The position numbers and the translations under genes are program-made. The notes under the pieces are model-generated. The model was not told the DNA's origin and did not search any database. It saw only the letters and a program-made list of their open reading frames with translations. Positions 9,018-17,542 of a stretch of 64,000 nucleotides of DNA are shown here, piece after piece. Position 1 is the first letter of the stretch; every line of letters starts with the position of its first letter. The stretch spans positions 6,344-70,343 of the forward strand of contig BNUH01000007.1 of NCBI GenBank assembly GCA_025997215.1, written 5' to 3'. Source of the stretch: Clostridia bacterium (GTDB lineage Bacteria; Bacillota_A; Clostridia; Christensenellales; Aristaeellaceae).

Positions 9018-10433
9018 TCATGACAGCCGCGCTTGAACCGTAAACGGCAGACGGTTCTTCAGCGCGGCCTTGTTAATTTTGCCGAAACCCAGCGGCATGC
9101 CTCGGTATTCCGTCAAACCCCACTTGCACGACGGGATTTCATCAGAATCATTTGAACTATCATTCAAAGGCAAGTCATGGCCAGCCAGCCACGATACCGC
9201 CATCTGATCATCCAAAGCCGCGATGTACCGCGCCTGGCTTGGTTTCAACGCCATCGCCAGCGCGTGAGCAGGTTCCCAGCCGTGCGGATGAGGATCGCCC
9301 AAATCCACGCCAGCCGCCAGTACCCGCAAACCCGTCCAGCGTTCAGGATCGGTGCAGCCCGGCGGCAGGGCGCAAATATGCCCGCCCAGCCGTTGGAATC
9401 CGTCGCGCAGATTCAATCCAGGAAGGTTGTCCGCGCGGAACCGCTCGAATGAATCACGCTCAACGGTAGTAACCCTTTCCGTAGCTGCATGAATCTGACG
9501 GCGAACTGGCGGCGAATTTCGCGGATAATCCCGCTTGCGCAGCCGCGCCATGAACTGGCCTTCGCCAAAACCCTGGTGCGGCATCAGCCGCAACATACCC
9601 TCTTTAGATGGCGGCAGTCCCGTCAGCCCAAAATCCTCGGCCGCAAACTCATCATGCGCGCCGAGAAACGCCAGCACCGTTCCCTCGTTCTCGATCCGGT
9701 TGAACGTGCAGGTGGAGTAGACCATCAAGCCGCCGGGCCTTAGCATCGCGCACGCGGATTCCAGCAAGGTACGCTGACGCGCGGCGCATCCCTCCACGGC
9801 GCGCTGGCTCCAGCTGCGGACGGCGGCGGGCGAACGGCGAAACATCCCTTCGCCGGAACATGGCGCGTCGACGAGGATTCGGTCGAAATACCCCGCGAAC
9901 CGTTCGGCCAAACGGTCGGCGGATTCCTGCATGACGACGGCATTGGTGACGCCCAACCGCTGCAAGTTGGCGCGCAATTCGACGGCGCGAGCGGGCTGCA
10001 GTTCATTCGCCAGCAAAAATCCGCCATCATTCTGCACATTCCGCACAGCCAGCGCAGCCGCGATCTGCCCGGCCTTCCCACCAGGCGCGGCGCACAGGTC
10101 GAGCACACGGCATCCCGGCTGGATGTCCAGCGCGGAGACAGGTGCCATCGCACTGGGTTCCTGCAGGTAAAACGCCCCGGCTATGTGGAGCGGGTGCAGG
10201 CCCAACTTCATATGTTCGGGTAAATAAAAACATCCATCCGCCCAAAGTATGGGATGCGGCGGCGGTTGTTGAGAATATATTTCATTATACCAGGATAAGA
10301 ACGCCTCCGGCGTCAGCTTATGCAGACGCAAGGCGCGTTCGGGTTTGCATTCCTGAATGGCGTCAAACAGCGCATCACGATCGGATTGTGTCATGGATTC
10401 CGGCAGTAAATCTGTAAAAAGGCTAGACTTCAT
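9018..10433 (-). CDS. RsmF/NOL1-NOP2-Sun family rRNA m5C methyltransferase
   Basis: SAM-dependent methylase (471 aa) forming 5-methylcytosine in rRNA. The SAM site is LDLCAAPGGKAGQIA near residue 110. The two catalytic Cys motifs are VDAPCSGEGMF near residue 190 and YSTCTFNRIENE near residue 240. The C-terminal extension of about 170 residues matches the RsmF/YebU branch, with a PUA-like end. It overlaps the stop of the upstream P-loop gene by one base (TGATG), so it is translated from the same transcript. Confidence 0.92.
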   Translation of the reverse strand: MKSSLFTDLLPESMTQSDRDALFDAIQECKPERALRLHKLTPEAFLSWYNEIYSQQPPPHPILWADGCFYLPEHMKLGLHPLHIAGAFYLQEPSAMAPVSALDIQPGCRVLDLCAAPGGKAGQIAAALAVRNVQNDGGFLLANELQPARAVELRANLQRLGVTNAVVMQESADRLAERFAGYFDRILVDAPCSGEGMFRRSPAAVRSWSQRAVEGCAARQRTLLESACAMLRPGGLMVYSTCTFNRIENEGTVLAFLGAHDEFAAEDFGLTGLPPSKEGMLRLMPHQGFGEGQFMARLRKRDYPRNSPPVRRQIHAATERVTTVERDSFERFRADNLPGLNLRDGFQRLGGHICALPPGCTDPERWTGLRVLAAGVDLGDPHPHGWEPAHALAMALKPSQARYIAALDDQMAVSWLAGHDLPLNDSSNDSDEIPSCKWGLTEYRGMPLGFGKINKAALKNRLPFTVQARLS

Positions 10434-11131
10434 CAGATTTCATCATAGAATTCCGGGCGCATGTACCTCTTGATCGGCCAGAATAGTTCAGCTAACTGTG
10501 GAGTGAGCAGCGGGATCAGCCGCTCCTCGCCCGTGACGGCGGCTAAAGGGATACCAGTCTCGCGGGACAGCGATTCCAGCATGGGGTGTGAATTCACAAC
10601 GATCGATATGTCGGACGCGTCTCCCAGATTGGTGTTGTGGATCAAGCCGTCAGGCTTCAGCCGCGAGCGGCCTTCTATCCGCGCGAGCAGATCGCGGTTG
10701 GACGGCAGATCGGATGAGAGCGGCCGGCACGCGTTGATCACATACCACAGTCTCGCGCCGACTTCACGCAGCCGCTTGGCGTACTGGCCCAAAGCCGCTG
10801 CGCCCGTATCGTCCCCGCCCACGTCGAATATGACACGCTCGCGTGGATCGTCGAACACGGATTGGATGGTCGGCGGCAGCACGGGTATGTCCAGCGCCGT
10901 CCGCGCAAACACCGGCGCTATCACCCTCACGCCCGCTGCGGTCAGGCGATCCTCCTGCTCCGCGCTGCGGAAGTAGGGGTTCACGATATCCAGGTCGATG
11001 AGGGCGGTCGGCTGGCCGAGGCCAGCGAGATACAGCGCGGCATTCAGCGACAGCTCGGTCTTGCCGCTGCCGTAGTTGCCCACGAAAACGTGCACGCGCG
11101 ACGCGGCCAGCGCGTCCGTAAACTTCATCAT
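10433..11131 (-). CDS. P-loop ATP-binding protein of unknown function
   Basis: 232 aa with a deviant Walker A (GNYGSGKTE, residues 18-26) and an ALIDLDIVNPYFR segment that looks like the SIMIBI/ParA-like fold. An Asp-rich strand (VIFDVGGDD) follows near residue 100, then a region ending in an asparagine-rich motif (HNTNLGD). A role as a small regulatory or cargo ATPase is inferred only. It starts with an ATGA overlap on the membrane-protein gene and is followed by the rRNA methyltransferase, so the three form one operon. Confidence 0.75.
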   Translation of the reverse strand: MMKFTDALAASRVHVFVGNYGSGKTELSLNAALYLAGLGQPTALIDLDIVNPYFRSAEQEDRLTAAGVRVIAPVFARTALDIPVLPPTIQSVFDDPRERVIFDVGGDDTGAAALGQYAKRLREVGARLWYVINACRPLSSDLPSNRDLLARIEGRSRLKPDGLIHNTNLGDASDISIVVNSHPMLESLSRETGIPLAAVTGEERLIPLLTPQLAELFWPIKRYMRPEFYDEI

Positions 11132-11991
11132 AATGGGAACCCTTGCGGATCGACTTCGGCGTCCGCCAGCGAACCCTGCGGCGGCAGCGTTGGCTGGTTA
11201 TACCCGTCGTCACGCGACATCATCGGCGGAAGGCCTGCTATGGCCTCGTCGTCGTCGGATGCAAGGCGGAATAGCCCGCGCCTCTGCGCCAGGCGGCCCG
11301 TCACGGTGCGCACCCGCTCGACGCCTGGGTTGCGTCCGAACCGATTCCATGGCCAGCGCGAAACGGGTTCGAGTTCGTCAGACACTTCGAACATCAGGTC
11401 GGGCTGGGCTTCGTCAATATTCGCATAATCCGATTCGATCGGTTCTTCCTCGATAATGGGTTCGGCTATCAAGTCGTCCGCATATTCGGCAGGAGGTTCG
11501 GCAGGTTCATAAAAAGATTCGACAGGTTCGTATAAAGGTTCAGAGGGTTCGGCAAGGGGCTGTTCATACGGCTGCTCATAACCCAAATCGTATGTTTGTT
11601 CGGGCGCGGCATCAGGCGTTTCAACAGGCACTCCAGCGTATTCGACAGGATACGCGGGTACAGCCGCCAAATGTGAACGGCGTCTGAAACTTTTAAACCA
11701 CAGTCGATAAGGCTGCCAGCGCAGCATCCACACTAGCCAATCCATGACAAGCCCCGCGACGACCAGCACGATCAACAGCCGCAGCCAGTTGCTGGCGAAC
11801 CACGAACCGCCACTCAACCCGCCGCCGCCGATCATCGTCCACACCCAATTCGACAGGGAATGCACCCAGCCCATCATGGCCGCGAAGAACAGGTTGATCA
11901 AGTCGCGGAACCCGGTGAGGCCTTCCAGACCGACAAGTCCGTTCAATATGCTCACCACCCAGCTCGAAACGTTATTATTCCAATTATACAT
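11128..11991 (-). CDS. Membrane protein with long acidic Pro/Glu tail
   Basis: About 287 aa if started at ATG 11991 (MYNWNNNVSSW). There are hydrophobic or amphipathic helices at about residues 10-55 and a clear transmembrane segment near 70-95 (LLIVLVVAGLVMDWLVWML). A basic stretch comes next (YRLWFKSFRRRSH), then a low-complexity region at about 115-195 with repeated (Y)EP/EPxE motifs, and an Arg-rich end. No Shine-Dalgarno precedes 11991, so the start is uncertain; longer frames add non-family residues. The acidic tail is probably cytoplasmic. Family not recognised. It is the first gene of the three-gene operon. Confidence 0.65.
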   Translation of the reverse strand: MYNWNNNVSSWVVSILNGLVGLEGLTGFRDLINLFFAAMMGWVHSLSNWVWTMIGGGGLSGGSWFASNWLRLLIVLVVAGLVMDWLVWMLRWQPYRLWFKSFRRRSHLAAVPAYPVEYAGVPVETPDAAPEQTYDLGYEQPYEQPLAEPSEPLYEPVESFYEPAEPPAEYADDLIAEPIIEEEPIESDYANIDEAQPDLMFEVSDELEPVSRWPWNRFGRNPGVERVRTVTGRLAQRRGLFRLASDDDEAIAGLPPMMSRDDGYNQPTLPPQGSLADAEVDPQGFPL

Positions 11992-12122
11992 TGTAACATA
12001 TAATAGAAACGAATCGCAGGGCGGTTTCCATGCGCTCACACATTGCCCAGCAGTGACATATTCTTGTAAGTAGGATGGAGATCTCCGCCGGAGCCTCCCT
12101 ATCCCCCAAAGGAGGGATGTGC

Positions 12123-12746
12123 ATGCCATATCCATATTTTAATGATTGTCAAGAATGCCATGACCATCATGACCGCAGACCCCGTGAGCGCCGCGCCCAC
12201 GGATGCGATATATTGACCCCGCTGGCCAGCGGCACGCTGCGTACGCGCGGCGATTGGGTCGCCATCGAGTTGCCGCGCCATATTTCTGGCCGCAGACCGC
12301 TGAAGCTGACCACCGTCGCGGCCGAGGGCGTAGAATCGGCGGTTCTTGACCCCGCGTGCGCCGGATGTCAGTCGGAATATGGACTGGCGATCCGCGTGAC
12401 GATCCCGCTGTCGCTCACATTGGTGGATAGCAACGGCTATCAGCACGCCATATGCAGCGCCATCGACGTGTGCGTGCCCATTACGCAGGCCGCTTGCCCG
12501 CGCATACCTCGCAACGCGCATGTCCGCGTGAAGGCGTGCGTCTCGCTGGCTGAACCCGTATGCATAGACGACTGCGACCGCTTCATTGAAGCGTTGCTGG
12601 ATATGCGCATCGACGCGTACGTCGTAGGCAAGCTGCCCAAGCCGCACTGCGACGAACCCTGCGCGCTGCCGCTGCCCTGGTATCCCCAGCCACCCAGGTG
12701 CGACAGGCATGGGCGATGGTTTTACAACGATGAACGGTATGATTGA
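12123..12746 (+). CDS. Cys-rich protein of unknown function
   Basis: 207 aa, start at 12123 (MPYPYFNDCQECHDHH) because AAAGGAGG ends 7 bases upstream; an ATG at 12117 is too close. Fourteen or so Cys are spread over the length, with CQECHDHHD near the N-terminus, CAGCQ near residue 80, and CIDDCDRF near residue 150. The middle has alternating hydrophobic strands. No signal peptide or membrane segment. The tail is rich in Pro, Trp and Tyr. The layout recalls spore-coat or metal-binding proteins, but I recognise no family. It is divergent from the membrane-protein operon and followed by the large repeat. Confidence 0.7.
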   Translation: MPYPYFNDCQECHDHHDRRPRERRAHGCDILTPLASGTLRTRGDWVAIELPRHISGRRPLKLTTVAAEGVESAVLDPACAGCQSEYGLAIRVTIPLSLTLVDSNGYQHAICSAIDVCVPITQAACPRIPRNAHVRVKACVSLAEPVCIDDCDRFIEALLDMRIDAYVVGKLPKPHCDEPCALPLPWYPQPPRCDRHGRWFYNDERYD

Positions 12747-12782
12747 TTAACGCTCATTAGTTCCCATTAGTTTCAAGACCCG

Positions 12783-13440
12783 CCGCCTGCGGGCGGATTG
12801 CCCCAACTGCGGTTGGGGTTCTGTTACTTTTCCCGTCCGTGGGAAAAGTAACCAAAAGGACGGCCAAAGGAGAGAGGCGCTATGGCGCCCTCTCTCCTCT
12901 GGACTCCTCTCTCCAGCCATGTTGACTCCGCTGCTTGGTCTATGACCAACGTTCAATTGAGTTACAGGTACAGCCTTGTATGATTCTCGTGGCTTCGCGG
13001 CGAGGTAGTCGTATTGGCGAAGCTGGTCATTATCATAATGTAATCAAAATTCAGCCAACTACTAACTCCGGATCATCTAGGCAAGTACATAAACAATATG
13101 AAATCACAACAGCCTCCCGCCACCTGCTTTAGATCATCGAGCCTAGTACGTAAACAATATGATGACAGCAAGCCTCGCCAATTTGACTACCTCGCCGCGA
13201 TGCCGCGAGGACCCTCCAATACTGTGCTTGTAACTCAATCGGAACGTTGGTCATAGACCAAGGTGCGGGTGCAACATGGCTGGAGAGAGGAGTCCAGAGG
13301 AGAGAGGGCGCCATAGCGCCTCTCTCCTTTGGCCGTCCTTTTGGTTACTTTTCCCACGGACGGGAAAAGTAACAAAGCCCTCACCACAGTGAGGGCAGCC
13401 CCTCCGCAGAGGAGATCCCAAGCCCCCCGCAGGCGGCGCA
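12783..13440. repeat. Large imperfect inverted repeat made of stem-loops
   Basis: The 725 bases between convergent gene ends hold no credible gene. The left arm (12783 to about 13040) and right arm (about 13150 to 13440) are inverted copies of one unit. About 100 bases next to the outer hairpins (12823-12921 and 13276-13373) match almost perfectly, then similarity fades toward the centre. Each arm carries a 12-base perfect stem, GTTACTTTTCCC, with a six-base loop (12823-12852; 13344-13373). Outside it lie short hairpins with TGCG or TGTG loops: 12783-12796, 12801-12818, 13377-13396 and 13401-13412. No transposase reading frame lies between the arms. Confidence 0.85.
12801..12818 (+). terminator. 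Stem-loop with TGCG loop, possible terminator or RNA module
   Basis: CCCCAAC, TGCG, GTTGGGG: a 7-base perfect stem with a C(TGCG)G loop of the UNCG class when transcribed. It follows the stop of the Cys-rich gene by 54 bases. The next hairpin at 12783-12796 (CCGCC, TGCG, GGCGG) has the same loop. Confidence 0.55.
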
Positions 13441-13472
13441 TAGCGGCTCGCGACAGCTTTCTCTTAAAACGT

Positions 13473-13754
13473 TCAGCCCACGGCAATACCCGGCTCGGCC
13501 AACGCCTGCCGCAGCACGGCCTCAACCTTCTCGCGCGTGGCCGCGCCCTCATGCACCTTACGGCCGCCCACGTAGAACGTTGGCACATAATAATAATCAA
13601 ACCGCTCGGCCACGTCCGGCTGCTTGCGCTCATCGATGCGGGTCATCGGTATAGCGCGGAACTCCGGCGATTCGGCCATCAACTCATCCAACCAGCGGTT
13701 GGCTTGCTGGCAGTAGGGGCATGCTTCAAAGTGGAAGTAGAGGACATTTTGCAT
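13473..13754 (-). CDS. Glutaredoxin-like thioredoxin-fold protein
   Basis: 93 aa with the redox motif CPYC at residues 12-15, a cis-Pro segment VPTFYVGG and a helix-rich C-terminus. Acts in the cytoplasm in thiol-disulphide exchange, probably with thioredoxin-type reductants. Start at 13754 follows GAGGG by 6 bases. It is 10 bases downstream of rpmF and may be cotranscribed. A thioredoxin-like electron carrier rather than a true glutathione-dependent enzyme is possible. Confidence 0.88.
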   Translation of the reverse strand: MQNVLYFHFEACPYCQQANRWLDELMAESPEFRAIPMTRIDERKQPDVAERFDYYYVPTFYVGGRKVHEGAATREKVEAVLRQALAEPGIAVG

Positions 13755-13763
13755 GGTTTACCC

Positions 13764-13958
13764 TCACGACGACTTCTTTTCGTCGTCAACCTTTATGACC
13801 TGCTTGCCGTCATAATAGCCGCAGAACTTGCACACGCGGTGCGCGAGGCGCATCTTCTTGCAGTGCGGACACGCTACGATGCTGGGGACCGTGAGCTTCC
13901 AGTTCGCGCGGCGGCTGCGGCCTCTCGCTTTGGATACTTTTCCCTTTGGCAGCGCCAT
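13764..13958 (-). CDS. rpmF: Ribosomal protein L32
   Basis: 64 aa. The N-terminus MALPKGKVSKARGRSRR is diagnostic, and the zinc ribbon has CPHC and CKFC. Start at 13958 is set by GGAGG 8 bases upstream; the ATG three codons earlier is less suitable. It follows the DUF177 gene by 19 bases, the conserved yceD-rpmF arrangement. It differs from some L32 paralogs in retaining both zinc-binding Cys pairs. Confidence 0.97.
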   Translation of the reverse strand: MALPKGKVSKARGRSRRANWKLTVPSIVACPHCKKMRLAHRVCKFCGYYDGKQVIKVDDEKKSS

Positions 13959-13977
13959 GGGTTTCACCTCCGAATAT

Positions 13978-14406
13978 TTATGTTAATATAATCCCCGCGC
14001 AATCCTCCCGACAGAGGAAACGCATCGGCAGCGCGAGCGCCAGCGCGGAATACACAGCATCGGTCAGGTCGATCGTCTGGCCTTGCATAGCGCGCTTCTC
14101 CGGGTCATCGGGATCGCTCAAGCCGTCGTCCTTGCCGAACACCTCATGCACAGGAGCTTCCACGGACTGGACGACATCCGTCAAACACCTTGCGCACTGG
14201 GCCTTCACATCCGCGAACGCGCGGCCGCGAACGAATACGGTCATACCCGCGCCCACGTAGATCCCTTCGGCGCGAACGTTCATAGCCTCGATCCCGTCCG
14301 GTAACCGATCGGCGTCATCGGTTTCCCCAGCGTCAGCGGCCCGCTCAACCGAAAACGGAAACTGCTCGCCTGGCTGCTGCAGCGCGCGGTTCACGTCCAA
14401 AGTCAT
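13978..14406 (-). CDS. DUF177 (YceD-type) rRNA accumulation protein
   Basis: About 142 aa. It has the family's beta-rich body with CARCLTDV near residue 70 and a C-terminal acidic stretch followed by LALPMRFLCREDCAGI. Family members are linked to 23S rRNA accumulation and always sit before rpmF, as here. Start at 14406 (MTLDVNRALQQPG) fits family N-termini; a GTG 9 bases earlier is possible. Confidence 0.9.
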   Translation of the reverse strand: MTLDVNRALQQPGEQFPFSVERAADAGETDDADRLPDGIEAMNVRAEGIYVGAGMTVFVRGRAFADVKAQCARCLTDVVQSVEAPVHEVFGKDDGLSDPDDPEKRAMQGQTIDLTDAVYSALALALPMRFLCREDCAGIILT

Positions 14407-14558
14407 GCGAATCACATCCTCACCGTGATCTGGCGGCACATTAAGACATTATACCCGAAACCCATCGGCTTGTCAATAACCAAAAAGTTGTGGTGCAATT
14501 ACAACATATTGTACAAGATTGCCGATCGTAAGAAAAAAACTGCCCTGCCTCGCCAGCG

Positions 14559-14587
14559 TTGACGTCTATCGAACCATAATATATACT
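14559..14587 (+). promoter_or_regulatory. Sigma-A type promoter of the Uma2 gene
   Basis: TTGACG, 17 bases, TATACT. It lies 20 bases before the start codon of the next gene, with an AGGAGGGG ribosome binding site between. Confidence 0.8.
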
Positions 14588-14606
14588 GGTATTAGGAGGG
14601 GATTGC

Positions 14607-15197
14607 ATGGAGGCGCAGGCGGCTGGTGGCAAGCGACTGGGTAAATATTCATTTGATGCTCTGCTAGAGATGCCCGAGCGAGTTCGGGCTGAGATATATG
14701 ACGGCGAGTTGGTTTTTCTAGCCAGGCCGACTACTAAGCACGCCGCGGTATCCAATCGGTTGTGCAGCCAATTGACCGTGTATTTGCAAGGGAAACTTTG
14801 TCAAGTTTACCCAGAAGTGACCGTTCAGCTTGACCCTGAAGTTACGAATGAAGGGTTCGAGCCGGACATCATTGTGGTATGCGATCCTGAAAAAATCAAG
14901 GAAAAATGCTGCGAAGGCGCGCCTGATCTGATCATCGAGATACTATCCCCCTCCACAAAACGCCGCGACCGCAACTATAAACTGCGCCGATATCTCGAGG
15001 CGGGGGTTAAGGAATACTGGATAATCGATCCTGTACGCGAATATTTATACGTTTTTGATTGGCGCAGCGGGGAGACCGATATCCCTGACGCCTACTTTGG
15101 GGCATGCCAGGTGAAAGTCAACATTTTGGACGATTGCTACATAGATTTAGAAAGAATTTTTCACAATATCCCGCCAGCTACAGCGCTAACAACCTGA
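14607..15197 (+). CDS. Uma2 (DUF820) family putative endonuclease
   Basis: 196 aa with the restriction-endonuclease-like core: MPERVRAEIYDGELV near residue 30, EPDIIVV near residue 90 and DLIIEILSPSTKRRD near residue 115, giving the family's Asp/Glu-x-Lys-like catalytic set. The C-terminal half includes VKEYWIIDP, also typical. Biological role unknown; often multicopy in bacteria. Its own promoter and slightly AT-richer codons suggest it is a mobile or accessory gene. Its 3' end overlaps the convergent phosphoesterase by 20 bases. Confidence 0.9.
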   Translation: MEAQAAGGKRLGKYSFDALLEMPERVRAEIYDGELVFLARPTTKHAAVSNRLCSQLTVYLQGKLCQVYPEVTVQLDPEVTNEGFEPDIIVVCDPEKIKEKCCEGAPDLIIEILSPSTKRRDRNYKLRRYLEAGVKEYWIIDPVREYLYVFDWRSGETDIPDAYFGACQVKVNILDDCYIDLERIFHNIPPATALTT

Positions 15198-15690
15198 CGT
15201 CCGGCTGAACGTCGTCCCGCAGTGTTATCAAAGCATAACGGCCGTCGCGGAGCGCGCCGGGATTGATGAGCATTACGCCATCGCGCCACATGGCGGCGTC
15301 GGGGATATGGGTGTGCCCGTAGAGGGCAATCTGCGCGCCGACGGCCTTCGCGCGCTCGGCCAGAAACATGGTGGTCAGCTTCACGCGCAATATATGGCCA
15401 TGAACCATCAGCAGCTTGAATCCGCTAAGACGCAGCGTCAGTTCGGCGGGTTCGTCATAATCCGGGCCGACGTTGCCCGACACGCTGTGGAAGGCCGCGT
15501 CCGGCTGGCGCGTTGCCAGCGCCGCCCGCAGATATGAAGCATCCGCCGCAGTATCCCCTAGATAGCAGAACATGTCGATAGGTGGCAGCGCTTGCAACAG
15601 GCGATTCATGTTCTCGCGTGAACCATGGGCGTCGCTGGCGGCGGCTAGGCGGATATGGCCATGCTCGGTTGAGGCTTTGTGAATTTCCAC
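15178..15690 (-). CDS. YfcE/MJ0936-type metallophosphoesterase
   Basis: Cytosolic phosphodiesterase (about 170 aa). Metal motifs are SDAHGS near residue 18, GDTAAD near residue 45, MVHGH near residue 100 and GHTHIPD near residue 128. Start at GTG 15690 is chosen because GGAGGG lies 8 bases upstream and the product then begins just before the phosphatase core. It overlaps the end of rdgB by 46 bases, and the rdgB-phosphoesterase pair is common in Firmicutes. Confidence 0.92.
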   Translation of the reverse strand: MEIHKASTEHGHIRLAAASDAHGSRENMNRLLQALPPIDMFCYLGDTAADASYLRAALATRQPDAAFHSVSGNVGPDYDEPAELTLRLSGFKLLMVHGHILRVKLTTMFLAERAKAVGAQIALYGHTHIPDAAMWRDGVMLINPGALRDGRYALITLRDDVQPDVRLLAL

Positions 15691-16301
15691 TGAAACTTCC
15701 CTCCGACGCCCGAATGCATGCTCAACACTACCCGCATGCGGTGACACGCCATCGCGCGGTGGCTGATGCGGTTTTTCTCATCATCCGTCATGCGCGCTAA
15801 CGATATACCGTTTACGTAGAACAGCGGATCGTAACCGAACCCCCCCTGCCCGTCAGGCTCGAAGCCGATCTCGCCCTTGCAGTAGCCCTCCGTAATGTAG
15901 GTTGGGAATTCTGGTCTGGCCAGCGCCAACGCGCAAACGAACCGCGCACGGCGTGGCGCGGGTTCATCCGAAAGATTTGACAATAACAGAGCATTATTGG
16001 CAGCGTCGTTGCCATGATTGCCCGCGTACCGCGCCGAGTATACGCCCGGCGCGCCGTCCAGCGCATCCACCATCAGCCCGGAATCGTCGGCCAGCACGGG
16101 CCTATACAGCGCCTTGCAGACGGTTTCGGCTTTAATTATGGCGTTATCTATAAAGGTTATACCATCCTCCACAATTTCGTCGTGGAATCCGGCTTCATCC
16201 ATCGTTATCAGGCGGAATCTTTTGCCCAACAGCGCGGCGACCTCGCGTGCCTTGCCCTTATTCCGCGAGGCGAACACTATCGGAATCTTCTTTCTCGACA
16301 T
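15645..16301 (-). CDS. rdgB: Non-canonical purine NTP pyrophosphatase (RdgB/HAM1)
   Basis: 218 aa enzyme cleaning dITP/XTP from the nucleotide pool. Substrate-binding SRNKGKAREV at residues 12-21, catalytic LADDSGLMVDAL near residue 70, and GFGYDPLFY near residue 155. The C-terminal ISHRAMA matches the family, but the frame runs about 15 residues further than usual into the next gene. Start ATG 16301 follows GGGAG at 8 bases. Confidence 0.96.
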   Translation of the reverse strand: MSRKKIPIVFASRNKGKAREVAALLGKRFRLITMDEAGFHDEIVEDGITFIDNAIIKAETVCKALYRPVLADDSGLMVDALDGAPGVYSARYAGNHGNDAANNALLLSNLSDEPAPRRARFVCALALARPEFPTYITEGYCKGEIGFEPDGQGGFGYDPLFYVNGISLARMTDDEKNRISHRAMACHRMRVVLSMHSGVGGKFQWKFTKPQPSMAISA

Positions 16302-16335
16302 ATAATTATCTCCCGCGTTGGAATTATCTATAACG

Positions 16336-16358
16336 AAAAAGGAGACGCGGCGCGCCTC
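16336..16358 (-). terminator. Rho-independent terminator after the GerMN gene
   Basis: On the minus strand, AGGAG and CTCCT arms with additional GC pairs inside, followed by TTTTT. It ends the gene transcribed from 17436. Confidence 0.65.
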
Positions 16359-16392
16359 CTATACTGCCAGTTTTCGCTTAATTTGTCAAGTG

Positions 16393-17436
16393 TTAATCAA
16401 TCTCTATAACATCCGGGAATTGTACCGCAACCTGCTCAGCATTGTTGACAAACGTCGGCTTCTCCATGGCGGCGGGTGAGAACGGTTTGCCGTTGACCAG
16501 CAATTCGACATGGTTGACGCCGGGATATTGCATGCACGTGAGCATCAGAGCGCGCAGGGCTTGCTGGCCGCCGTCGCTGTTGGCTGTTATCTGGGCGAAC
16601 GCTTCCGAGAAGTTGATCGTCGCGACACCATTCGACACGCTCACGTCGAACAGCCCCGTCTCGCTGGGCAGCGCGTTGCGCAGGGTGGTATCGACCTTCG
16701 GGCCTTTGACCAGCTCCAGCACTGCAGTGTTGATGTCGGCTGGCGAGAACACGGCGCGGGTCACAGGAACGAGCACACGCCCGGTTTCCGATGGGAAATA
16801 GAGCCGGACGAGCTGGGCGTTGGCCAGGTTCGCGCTGGCGTCGACGCTCTCCAGGTTCAGGAGTTTGCCCGTCATCTCGGTTGCGATGTCGGTGCCGTGG
16901 GTCAGCTTGCTGCGCTTCTGACCGCCGACGAGTATCTCCACGCTGCTAACCGTGTCGAATTCGCTGAGCGTCTGCACGATCGAGCTGACCATCAGCGCCT
17001 CCGACTGCGCGTCGGGCATGCTTAGCACGTTCGCACTCAAGTCGACGCGCGCCTTGCCATTGGCGATGTCCAGATCGAACGTCGTCTCGCGAGGCAGGAC
17101 GGTCGACAGGCCCAGCCGTGCCGCGGCCAGATCGTTCGTGTCGGAGGAGATCATCAGCGACAGCGTGGCCTTGGCTATGCCGTCCGTCTTGGACACGGCG
17201 CGTGTGACGGGCACCAGGTACCCCTCCGCGTCGGCATAGTAGACAGTGGTATTCTGGATCGGGCCGATCACCGGCGCGACCGCGGCTGCATCGGGCAGTA
17301 TGTCAGCGGGTGAAACGGCGTATTGATCTACTGGAAGCGAGGTAACCGGGCCAATTGCCGCTAACAGCAGCACCAGCGCCGCCGCCCCGGCAATTAGTAA
17401 ACGTTCGAGGTCCGCGCGCTTGATAGACAGCTTCAC
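16393..17436 (-). CDS. Membrane-anchored protein with two GerMN domains
   Basis: About 347 aa, with a single N-terminal hydrophobic segment (residues 10-32, LLIAGAAALVLLLAAIG) and two GerMN repeats at about 65-165 and 205-320, each starting with a tyrosine-rich or acidic strand (VYYADAEGYLVPV; VRLYFPSETGRVLVPV). GerM-type proteins work at the cell surface in sporulation and germination in Bacillus; in this organism a spore link is only inferred. Start at GTG 17436 has AAAGGAG 9 bases upstream. It is 106 bases downstream of the dehydrogenase start region and is probably a separate unit. Confidence 0.88.
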   Translation of the reverse strand: MKLSIKRADLERLLIAGAAALVLLLAAIGPVTSLPVDQYAVSPADILPDAAAVAPVIGPIQNTTVYYADAEGYLVPVTRAVSKTDGIAKATLSLMISSDTNDLAAARLGLSTVLPRETTFDLDIANGKARVDLSANVLSMPDAQSEALMVSSIVQTLSEFDTVSSVEILVGGQKRSKLTHGTDIATEMTGKLLNLESVDASANLANAQLVRLYFPSETGRVLVPVTRAVFSPADINTAVLELVKGPKVDTTLRNALPSETGLFDVSVSNGVATINFSEAFAQITANSDGGQQALRALMLTCMQYPGVNHVELLVNGKPFSPAAMEKPTFVNNAEQVAVQFPDVIEID

Positions 17437-17542
17437 GTGCAATCACTCCTTTACGAAGCGAGCATATGAGGCGCGGCGGGCCGTTATGATACGCAGCTCG
17501 GTGGAAAAAGTGAATAATACTAATTATTGGTAACGCCCCAAA

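Noticed and set aside
12783..13440. CRISPR array
   Set aside because: Units are inverted and not regularly spaced; no cas genes nearby.
13235..13991. Frames reading through the stem-loop repeat
   Set aside because: They span hairpins and the reverse of the glutaredoxin and rpmF genes; no ribosome binding site or domain.
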